From assembly GCA_964494505.1 (NCBI GenBank), contig CAZBRO010000007.1, positions 1 to 64,000 on the forward strand: DNA of 64,000 nt, read 5' to 3'. The notes under the pieces are model-generated. The model was not told where the DNA came from. It saw nothing but the letters and a program-made list of their open reading frames with translations, and made no database searches. Below are positions 35,662 to 42,939 of the stretch, piece by piece. The position numbers were made by a program, and so were the translations under genes. The stretch's first letter is position 1. Every line of letters begins with the position of its first letter. The stretch comes from CAIYRG01 sp964494505 (lineage in GTDB: Bacteria > Pseudomonadota > Alphaproteobacteria > Micropepsales > Micropepsaceae).

Positions 35662-36786
35662 ATGAGCAAGCGTTGCTTTTACGAAGTGCTGGGCGTGGCT
35701 CGCACCTGCTCCATCGAGGACATGAAGGCGGCCTATCGCAAACTCGCCAAGGAATGCCACCCCGACCGCAATCCGGACGACAAATCCGCCGAGCACAAAT
35801 TCAAGGAAGTCAGCGAGGCCTATGACATCCTGAAGGACCCGGACAAGCGCGCGGCCTATGACCGCTTCGGCCATGCCGCGTTCGAGAATGGCGGCCGCGG
35901 CGGGCCGCAAGGCTTCGATTTTGCCGCCTCCTTCACCGATGTGTTCGACGATCTCTTCGGCGAGTTCATGGGCGGCAAGCGCCAGCGGCGCTCCAACCGC
36001 GGCGGCGATCTCCGCTACAACATGGAGATCGCGCTCGAAGACGCGTTTCACGGCAAGTCGGCCGAAATCCGCGTGCCCTCCATGGTCGCATGCGAGGAAT
36101 GCGCGGGTTCGGGCGCCCAAAAGGGCAGCCAGCCTGAAACCTGTGCGACCTGCCAGGGCCACGGCAAGGTGCGCGCGAGCCAGGGCTTCTTCACCATCGA
36201 GCGCACCTGCCCCAAATGCCGGGGCCAGGGGCGCGTCGTGAAACATCCCTGCAAGCCGTGCCAGGGCCAGGGTCACATCCAGAAAGAGCGCACGCTTTCC
36301 GTCGAGATCCCGCCGGGCGTCGAGGAGGGCACGCGCATCCGCCTCTCGGGCGAAGGCCAGGCCGGGCTGAATGGCGGGCCGCCGGGCGATCTCTATATCT
36401 TCCTCTCGGTCACGCAGCACCCGATCTTCCAGCGTGATGCGAACGATCTCTATTGCCGCGTACCGATCGGGTTCGTGACGGCTTCCCTTGGCGGGGAAAT
36501 CGAAGTCCCGATGCTGTCGGGCGCGGCCGTGCGCATCACCATTCCCGAAGGCACGCAGACGGGGCACCAGTTCCGGATGCGGAGCAAGGGCATGCCGGTC
36601 TTGAGAAGCCACGGCCAGCACGGCGATCTCTTTGTCGAGGTGCGGGTGGAGACGCCGGTGAAGCTCACCAAAAAGCAGAAGGAATTGCTTCGCGCATTCG
36701 AAGAGGAATCGCGCGAGGGCACCAATCCCGATTCCGAAACCTTCTTCGCCAAGATGAAGGAATTCCTCGGCGGCCCCGCGGAATAA
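35662..36786 (+). CDS. dnaJ: Co-chaperone DnaJ (Hsp40)
   Basis: 374 residues, full length. The J domain has CHPDRNPDDK (the HPD tripeptide that stimulates DnaK) within residues 5-70. A G/F-rich linker (NGGRGGPQGFDF) follows, then four CxxCxGxG zinc repeats (CEECAGSG, CATCQGHG, CPKCRGQG, CKPCQGQG) between about 145 and 215. The C-terminal substrate-binding domains follow. It delivers unfolded clients to DnaK. It starts 138 bp after dnaK. Confidence 0.97.
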   Translation: MSKRCFYEVLGVARTCSIEDMKAAYRKLAKECHPDRNPDDKSAEHKFKEVSEAYDILKDPDKRAAYDRFGHAAFENGGRGGPQGFDFAASFTDVFDDLFGEFMGGKRQRRSNRGGDLRYNMEIALEDAFHGKSAEIRVPSMVACEECAGSGAQKGSQPETCATCQGHGKVRASQGFFTIERTCPKCRGQGRVVKHPCKPCQGQGHIQKERTLSVEIPPGVEEGTRIRLSGEGQAGLNGGPPGDLYIFLSVTQHPIFQRDANDLYCRVPIGFVTASLGGEIEVPMLSGAAVRITIPEGTQTGHQFRMRSKGMPVLRSHGQHGDLFVEVRVETPVKLTKKQKELLRAFEEESREGTNPDSETFFAKMKEFLGGPAE

Positions 36787-36882
36787 TTCGCCCTGCAAAC
36801 CGGCAGATTTGTCGGGTAGGTGACCGTCCCGCTTTCGCTTTGCGCCTACCATCCCGCCCTGCGACTTTCATCGGGAAACGGT

Positions 36883-37068
36883 ATGACCAATTCGGATACG
36901 GGCTCGCTCGCCGATAGGATTGCGCAAATTCGCGCGCTCGTGTCCGGCGTGAGGAAACAGGCCGCCGAGGCCGCCGTGCCGGAGGTCGCACGCAGCTATG
37001 AGGAACTCGCGGAGTCCTGGGAGCGCCTGCTGCAGGAGCTGGAGAGGCAGCTTGCGGATCGGGAATGA
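36883..37068 (+). CDS. Small helical hypothetical protein
   Basis: 61 residues from the ATG at 36,883. It is almost entirely helical and charged (DRIAQIRALVSGVRKQAAEA, then ARSYEELAESWERLLQELER), a pattern of a short coiled coil. It lies about 100 bp after dnaJ on the same strand and converges on the Crp/Fnr gene. The spacer to 37,168 holds imperfect inverted stretches (CTTCGACAAGC, GAGCTTGCCGAAG) that look like a degraded palindromic repeat. Confidence 0.6.
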   Translation: MTNSDTGSLADRIAQIRALVSGVRKQAAEAAVPEVARSYEELAESWERLLQELERQLADRE

Positions 37069-37168
37069 CGCCCTTCATGCTTCGACAAGCGCAAAGCTGT
37101 GAGGGCTATTGTATCTCCTCACTTGGAGCTTGCCGAAGGGTCCGCCATCCAATGGATGTGACGCGCCG

Positions 37169-37957
37169 CTAATTCGGTTCCAGCACCGCCGCGGGCAGCA
37201 CGCGGGCGAAATGGTCCTCGACGGAGTTGTAGCACTCGCACGCGATCTTCTGGATTCCTGCGCGGTCCAGAATCTCGACCCGGCCCCTTGAATGCCGGAT
37301 CAAACCACGTGCTTCGAGCGCGTTCATCACCACCGTCACGGTCGTGCGCTGCACGCCGATCATTTCGGCGAGCGCTTCCTGCGTCAGCGGAATGGGACCC
37401 GATGAGACGATGCGGTCCTGCGTCGAGAGCAGCCAGCGCGAGCAGCGCGCCTCCACCGAATGCAGCGCATTGCATGCCACCGACTGCATGATCTGCGCAA
37501 GTAGCGCATCGGCGTAACGCGAAAACAGTTCGCGCACCGGAGGCGAAGCCGCCTTCACCTCTTCCAGCCGCGCCGTTTCAATGGCCAGAGCGGGCCCCCC
37601 GATCTGGACGACCGCGCGCGTATAAGCGGGCTTGTGGCCGGCGCTTACGATGCCGCCGATGGCGCCTTCATGCCCGATGGTCGCGGCTTCCACCTCTCGC
37701 CCATCGGAAAGGATCACGACGAGCGAGCCCATCGTGCCGCGGCAGGGGAAATAAGTCTTCTCGATGTCGTCGCCGGGCTCGAACAGGACTTCCGTCCGGC
37801 GCAAGTCGCGCCGCACCAGATGGCGCGCAATGCGCGCCCGCTCCTCCAGAGGCAGCGCAGTCAGCAACCGGCTTCCGCAGAGCGGAACGTCCTTGGGCGC
37901 GATAGGGGCGGAGCCTTTTGAGCCCCCGGATAGCATCTTCATGGGCGCCCGAATCAA
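37169..37957 (-). CDS. Crp/Fnr-family transcription regulator
   Basis: 262 residues. The cyclic-nucleotide-binding-like domain (about 30-150) has RRTEVLFEPGDDIEKTYF and GREVEAATIGHEGAIGG. The C-terminal helix-turn-helix has PLTQEALAEMIGVQRTTVTV followed by MNALEARGLIRHSRGRV. No Fnr-type N-terminal cysteine cluster is evident. It lies 82 bp after pckG on the same strand and may be co-transcribed, but a regulatory link to gluconeogenesis is not shown. Confidence 0.88.
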   Translation of the reverse strand: MIRAPMKMLSGGSKGSAPIAPKDVPLCGSRLLTALPLEERARIARHLVRRDLRRTEVLFEPGDDIEKTYFPCRGTMGSLVVILSDGREVEAATIGHEGAIGGIVSAGHKPAYTRAVVQIGGPALAIETARLEEVKAASPPVRELFSRYADALLAQIMQSVACNALHSVEARCSRWLLSTQDRIVSSGPIPLTQEALAEMIGVQRTTVTVVMNALEARGLIRHSRGRVEILDRAGIQKIACECYNSVEDHFARVLPAAVLEPN

Positions 37958-38039
37958 CGCATATGGCCGCGTTCCGGGCGCAAGAAAAATACCGAGATGG
38001 TCCTTTTTTCCTTCCCCGTGCGGGAGGAAGCCTCAGGTT

Positions 38040-39878
38040 TTAGCCGGCACTCCACACAGGCGGGGACGCTTTGAGACGGTTGATCAGGTCCTGGCGTTCG
38101 CTTTCCAGTGCGGCCGGCAGGCGGTCGCCGAACGCCTCGAAATGCGCCAGCTGGTCCTCGGCTTCTTCCAGGCCTTCCGCGCGGTCGATGTCCGTGATGC
38201 GCTGGAATTTCTCCTTCGGGAAATTCACGCCGTTCCAGGGCAGGTCCTGATAGCGCGGCTGGAACCCGAAGGGGCCTTCCGGCGAATCCGTGGCGCGGCC
38301 TCTTACGCGGTCCACGATCCATTTCAGCACGCGCATGTTTTCACCGAAACCGGGCCAGACGAACTTGCCGTTGTCGTCCTTGCGGAACCAGTTCACGCGA
38401 TAGATGCGCGGAAGCTGTGTCACCTTGTCCTTGATGGACAGCCAGTGCTTCCAATAATCGCCCATGTTGTAGCCGCAGAACGGCAGCATCGCGAAAGGAT
38501 CGCGCCGGATCGCCGCCTGATTCTCGGCAGCCGCGGTTGCTTCCGAACCCATGACGGAGGCCCAATAGACGCCGTTCGCCCAGCTCCGCGATTCGTAGAC
38601 CAGCGGGAAGGTGCGCGACAGCCGCCCGCCGAAGATGAAGGCCGAGATCGGCACGCCTTCGGGATCATCGCCCGCCGGGTCGTAGCTCGGGCACTGACGC
38701 GCCGACACCGTGAAGCGCGAATTGGGATGGGCGGCCTTGCGCCCCGATTCCGGCGTCCAATCCTTGCCCTGCCAATCGATCAGATGTGCGGGCGCCGTGT
38801 CCGTCAGGCCTTCCCACCACACATCGCCATCGTCGGTGAGCGCGACATTGGTGAAGATCACGTCATGGGTCAGCATCTTGACCGCGTTGGGGTTCGACTT
38901 CATGCCCGTGCCGGGCGCGACGCCGAAGAAGCCGGCCTCCGGATTGATGGCGCGGAAGGTGCCGTCGGGGCGCGGCTTGATCCATGCGATGTCGTCGCCG
39001 ATGGTGGTCACCTTCCAGCCGCCGAAGCCTTCCGGCGGGACCAGCATGGAGAAATTCGTCTTGCCGCAAGCCGATGGAAACGCGGCTGCCACATAAGTCT
39101 TTTCGCCATCGGGACTCTCGACGCCCAGGATCAGCATGTGCTCGGCGAGCCAGCCCTGATCGCGGCCTAGCATCGAGGCGATGCGCAAGGAGAAGCACTT
39201 CTTGCCCAGCAGCGCATTGCCGCCATAGCCCGAACCGAACGAGACGATGGAATAATCGTCGGGGAAATGGACGATGTATTTGTGCTCGGCATTGCAGGGC
39301 CAGGCCACATCCTTCTGACCGTCGGCGAGCGGCGCGCCCACCGAATGCAGGCAATGCACGAACTCGCCGTCACCGAGCTGATCGAGCGCCTTCTGCCCCA
39401 TGCGCGTCATCACGCGCATGCTGACGGCGACATAAGGCGAATCGGTGAGCTGCACGCCGATATGGGAAATCGGCGAGCCGATCGGTCCCATGCTGAAAGG
39501 GATGACGTACATGGTGCGCCCGCGCATGGCGCCGTCGAGCAGCCGGTCCAGTTTCGCGCGCATCTCAGACGGGTCCACCCAATTGTTGGTGGGGCCGGCG
39601 TCGTCCTTGCTTGCCGAACAGATGAAGGTGCGGTCCTCCACGCGCGCGACATCGGCGGGATCGGACCGGCAGAGATAGGAATTGGGGCGCTTGGCAGGAT
39701 TGAGCCTGATGAGGGTGCCGGCGTTGACCATCTCCGCGCAGAGGCGGTCATATTCTTCCTTCGATCCGTCGCACCAATAAATCTGGGCGGGTTTTGTTTG
39801 CGCCGCCACTTCTTCGACCCAGGCGAGAAGCTTTTTGTTGGTCGTCGGACTCGCCGGAATAGCCATCGGTACCGTCAT
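38040..39878 (-). CDS. pckG: Phosphoenolpyruvate carboxykinase, GTP-type
   Basis: 612 residues, the length of the GTP-dependent family. Markers are YWCDGSKEEYDRLC near the N-terminus, the kinase P-loop FPSACGKTNFSML, WIKPRPDGTFRAINPEAGFFG, and a C-terminal NWFRKDDNGKFVWPGFGENM. The ATP-type enzyme (PckA) has a different P-loop. It converts oxaloacetate to phosphoenolpyruvate, the first committed step of gluconeogenesis, and works beside the malic enzyme encoded nearby. Many alphaproteobacteria use the ATP form, so the type is informative. Confidence 0.93.
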   Translation of the reverse strand: MTVPMAIPASPTTNKKLLAWVEEVAAQTKPAQIYWCDGSKEEYDRLCAEMVNAGTLIRLNPAKRPNSYLCRSDPADVARVEDRTFICSASKDDAGPTNNWVDPSEMRAKLDRLLDGAMRGRTMYVIPFSMGPIGSPISHIGVQLTDSPYVAVSMRVMTRMGQKALDQLGDGEFVHCLHSVGAPLADGQKDVAWPCNAEHKYIVHFPDDYSIVSFGSGYGGNALLGKKCFSLRIASMLGRDQGWLAEHMLILGVESPDGEKTYVAAAFPSACGKTNFSMLVPPEGFGGWKVTTIGDDIAWIKPRPDGTFRAINPEAGFFGVAPGTGMKSNPNAVKMLTHDVIFTNVALTDDGDVWWEGLTDTAPAHLIDWQGKDWTPESGRKAAHPNSRFTVSARQCPSYDPAGDDPEGVPISAFIFGGRLSRTFPLVYESRSWANGVYWASVMGSEATAAAENQAAIRRDPFAMLPFCGYNMGDYWKHWLSIKDKVTQLPRIYRVNWFRKDDNGKFVWPGFGENMRVLKWIVDRVRGRATDSPEGPFGFQPRYQDLPWNGVNFPKEKFQRITDIDRAEGLEEAEDQLAHFEAFGDRLPAALESERQDLINRLKASPPVWSAG

Positions 39879-40261
39879 TCTCTTGAAACCCCTTTATTGC
39901 CGCGTTCCCGTCCGCCGACCCGTTCAAGGCATCGCAACAGAGAATGCGTGCCGCACGGGGTGCTCAGGAGGCCCGCCGGCTTTTCGATGAAAGCAGTCTT
40001 TCCCGCCCTCCCTGAAGGCGAACCAGTGTTGCGGACCGGAACCGCTCCGGCATCGGGCCTCGTCGGCCTCTCGCGCTTTTCCGCCGGTCGACTCTGCAGG
40101 TACGTCCGCAAAGCCCAGCCGGCCCGGTCGCTTTATCCGTCCAACGCGGCTTCCGGGCAAGATAGTTTGCCGGGCAAGTTGCCGCAACGATGCGGCCCCG
40201 CGCTGGTTAACGGACCCTGCCTGCTTGAGATTTTCGCGGGCCGCCATGTTAAGAAATGCAC
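39879..40261. other. Divergent spacer between pckG and the ThiF/MoeB-like gene, no gene seen
   Basis: About 380 bp that should contain the pckG promoter (minus strand) and that of the activating-enzyme gene (plus strand). The open frames crossing it continue antisense into coding regions and look like chance. No RNA gene or repeat is evident. Confidence 0.5.
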
Positions 40262-41116
40262 ATGAGCCAATCCCCCCCGCATGGCCCCAGGGCGCTCAAA
40301 GACGAAGACCTCGAACGCTACGCACGCCACATCGTGCTGAGGGAGGTGGGCGGTGCCGGCCAGGCCAAGCTCCTCCGCGCCAGGGTGCTGGTGGTGGGGG
40401 CGGGCGGCCTTGGCAGCCCGTTGATCCTCTATCTGGCCGCGGCAGGGGTCGGGACCATCGGCATTGCTGATTTTGACCGGGTAAGCCTCTCCAATCTGCA
40501 GCGCCAGATCGCGCACCGGACACAGGATGTTGGGCGGTTGAAGACGGAATCGGCAAGCGATACCGCCCACGCCATCAATCCGGGCGTCAAACTGGTTCCC
40601 CATGCCGAGCGCCTGACATCGGGCAATGTCGCTTCCATTCTTGCCGATTACGACATTGTGGCGGACGGCTCGGACAATTTCGCGACCCGCTTTCTTCTCA
40701 ACGATGCCAGCCATTTCGGGAAAAAGACGCTGGTCTCGGCTGCCGTGACGGAATTCGATGGCCAGCTCGCGACCTACCGGGCGTGGGACAGAACCGCGAG
40801 AAATCCTTGCTATCGCTGCCTTTTCCCGGAAATACCGCCGCCCGACCTGGCCCCCAATTGCAGCGAGACGGGGGTCCTCGGGGCGGTCGCGGGCGTGATG
40901 GGGACACTGCAGGCGGTCGAGGTGCTGAAGGAGATCCTCGGCATCGGCGATCGCATGGCGGGGCGTCTGCTGATCTACGACGCGCTGGGGACCCAATTCC
41001 GGACCGTCAAAGTTTCACCCGATCCCGCATGCCGGCTCTGCGGCGAGACGCCCACGATCCTCGACCTGGCGCTGCACCGCGTTCCGGCCGATCCGGTGTG
41101 CTTAACCGGCATTTAA
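40262..41116 (+). CDS. MoeB/ThiF/HesA-family E1-like activating enzyme
   Basis: 284 residues from the ATG at 40,262, seven bases after AAGAA; 40,256 is an alternative. The adenylation site is VLVVGAGGLGSPLILYLAAAG, with GIADFDRVSLSNLQRQ following. Zinc ligands are CYRC and CRLC (CxxC pairs), and PNCSETGVLGAVAG holds the family's conserved cysteine region. E1-like enzymes adenylate the C-terminus of a ubiquitin-fold sulfur carrier (MoaD or ThiS). No rhodanese domain and no partner carrier gene is adjacent, so molybdopterin versus thiamine use is undecided. Confidence 0.88.
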   Translation: MSQSPPHGPRALKDEDLERYARHIVLREVGGAGQAKLLRARVLVVGAGGLGSPLILYLAAAGVGTIGIADFDRVSLSNLQRQIAHRTQDVGRLKTESASDTAHAINPGVKLVPHAERLTSGNVASILADYDIVADGSDNFATRFLLNDASHFGKKTLVSAAVTEFDGQLATYRAWDRTARNPCYRCLFPEIPPPDLAPNCSETGVLGAVAGVMGTLQAVEVLKEILGIGDRMAGRLLIYDALGTQFRTVKVSPDPACRLCGETPTILDLALHRVPADPVCLTGI

Positions 41117-41160
41117 GCTGGAACGTCTAATTTCCTCCGCCTACGCGGCCGGAGGACCGT

Positions 41161-42897
41161 TTGCAGGAAATCCACTACGAGATATTTCGCCAACTCGGCA
41201 AAGGGGGCGGCTGGGCGCTGATCGAAGCGGTCGAAGATCGCGAGACGGCGCTCGATCACGCGCGCGCCTTGCTGGAGGAGGGCAAAGCCACCGCGGTCAA
41301 AGTGGTGAAGGAGACCTATCAATCCTCCACCGGCGACTATATGGGCCTTACCATCTTCGAGGCGGGGCACAGCGAGGTCAAAAAGAAGAACAAGAAAGTC
41401 GACGACATCGCCAATCCGTCGCCCTGCTTCAAGCCCGACGATCTCTATTCCTACCACGCGCGCATGACCATGGCGCGCCTTCTGTCCGAATGGCTGGCAC
41501 GGCACAAGCTGACGGTCACGGAATTGATCCACAGCGCGGCTGCGCTGGAGAAATTCGAGGCGACCGGCACGACCTATCAGCACGCGATCCAGAAGATCGC
41601 CGTCGCGCAGGCCACCGATTCCGAATTTTCGGTCGCCCAGATCGTCAAGCAGCTGAACGAGCTTTGCACCGGCGCGATCCATCGCGTCTACAAGGACGAG
41701 CGCAGAAAGCTGTTCCCCGAGCTCAAAGCCGCTGAATTCGGACAGCTGGCCGAGAAGCTCGGCCTCAATCTGGAAGCGCGCTACGTGATGAACGGTGCGC
41801 TCGCCAAATATCTCGCTCCCGCCAAGAGCTGGGACGTGAAGCTGCAACGCCTGCTGCTCCTGATCGAGAACGTGCCGCAGGAAGGCCAGGGGCGCACGCT
41901 TATCCTCACCTCTGTCGATACGCTGATCGCGGAGATCCTGAACGGAGCGGCGGCGCTTGCCGACCTCCTGGGACACAATCCCGATCTCGGCCATGCATTG
42001 CTCAACCTCGTCGAGCTGTTCCTGGGCGAGAAGGTCAATGTCGCCGAGGGGGCGGGGCGGGGCATCAACGAACTGGCGCGCTTTTTCTCCAAGGACGAAT
42101 TGCCCGAATCCCGTACCGCCATCGCCGGCCGTATTCTGGCCGAACTGAAAGGCTTCAAGCGCCTCTGCCCCGACGCCCTCGAAGACGAGTTCAAGATGCT
42201 GCGCCGGCTCGGCAACCGGCTGGTGCGCGGCCAAGGCAAGTATCTCTCCAACCAGGATTTGATCGAGGCGTTCACCGAACGCTCCCGGCGGCTGATCACG
42301 CACGAGCCGCTCCAGCAATACATGCAGAGCGCAAGGACACTGGACGAAAAGCTGGAACGGCTCCTGGTTGCGGAAGAAAATATCGTCGGCGCCGAGAACA
42401 AGCGAACGCTCTCCAATTTCGTGATGCCGATCATCACGGCGAACAATTTCGAGGATCAGCTTGGTGCGGGCGCCCCCGTCCCACAGCGTCTGCGACGGCT
42501 TGCGGAGTTGCAGGACCGGGTGCTGCGTTCCGGCTTCCAGGACGTCCAGAAAAATCAGATCGCGGTCGCACTCGACACGGTGGCGATCCGGATCGAAGCG
42601 CGCGCGAAATTCCTCGCCTCCATCGAAGCCCGCATGACGAACCCGATCGAGCGGGCGCAGACGATGGTGAAGCTCTGCGCGGCCGGCGTCTTCACGCAGG
42701 GCGATCTGATGATGAAGGCGCGGAGACTCGTCATGGCATCGCTCGCCAAGCCCGGGTTCCTGAATTCCTATATCGCTCACCTCGAAAGCGAGCGGCGTTC
42801 GGCCATCGACCGCGATAAGGTGTTGGTGGAGCTTGCCACGCAGCTTGAGGGCATCGGTATCGCCCAGGAAGACGCCATGCGCGCCTTGGCGGCGTAA
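41161..42897 (+). CDS. Conserved protein of unknown function, helical
   Basis: 578 residues from a TTG at 41,161. Its N-terminus (QEIHYEIFRQLGKGGGWALI, then EAVEDRETALDHARALLEEG) looks like a small alpha/beta domain. After about residue 85 it is almost wholly helical, with repeated segments such as AEILNGAAALADLLGHNPDL and LLVAEENIVGAENKRTL. No motif that I can assign to an enzyme is present. The spacing to the previous gene (44 bp) suggests the same transcript. Confidence 0.65.
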   Translation: MQEIHYEIFRQLGKGGGWALIEAVEDRETALDHARALLEEGKATAVKVVKETYQSSTGDYMGLTIFEAGHSEVKKKNKKVDDIANPSPCFKPDDLYSYHARMTMARLLSEWLARHKLTVTELIHSAAALEKFEATGTTYQHAIQKIAVAQATDSEFSVAQIVKQLNELCTGAIHRVYKDERRKLFPELKAAEFGQLAEKLGLNLEARYVMNGALAKYLAPAKSWDVKLQRLLLLIENVPQEGQGRTLILTSVDTLIAEILNGAAALADLLGHNPDLGHALLNLVELFLGEKVNVAEGAGRGINELARFFSKDELPESRTAIAGRILAELKGFKRLCPDALEDEFKMLRRLGNRLVRGQGKYLSNQDLIEAFTERSRRLITHEPLQQYMQSARTLDEKLERLLVAEENIVGAENKRTLSNFVMPIITANNFEDQLGAGAPVPQRLRRLAELQDRVLRSGFQDVQKNQIAVALDTVAIRIEARAKFLASIEARMTNPIERAQTMVKLCAAGVFTQGDLMMKARRLVMASLAKPGFLNSYIAHLESERRSAIDRDKVLVELATQLEGIGIAQEDAMRALAA

Positions 42898-42939
42898 CGG
42901 CGCTCGAACGCAATCCGGCGCAATGCAATCTCGCTAGAG

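Noticed and set aside
37981..38035. Hairpin CTTCCCCGTGCGGGAGGAAG as a pckG terminator
   Set aside because: On the pckG strand the stem is followed by A residues, not T, and the stem is interrupted; not convincing as an intrinsic terminator.
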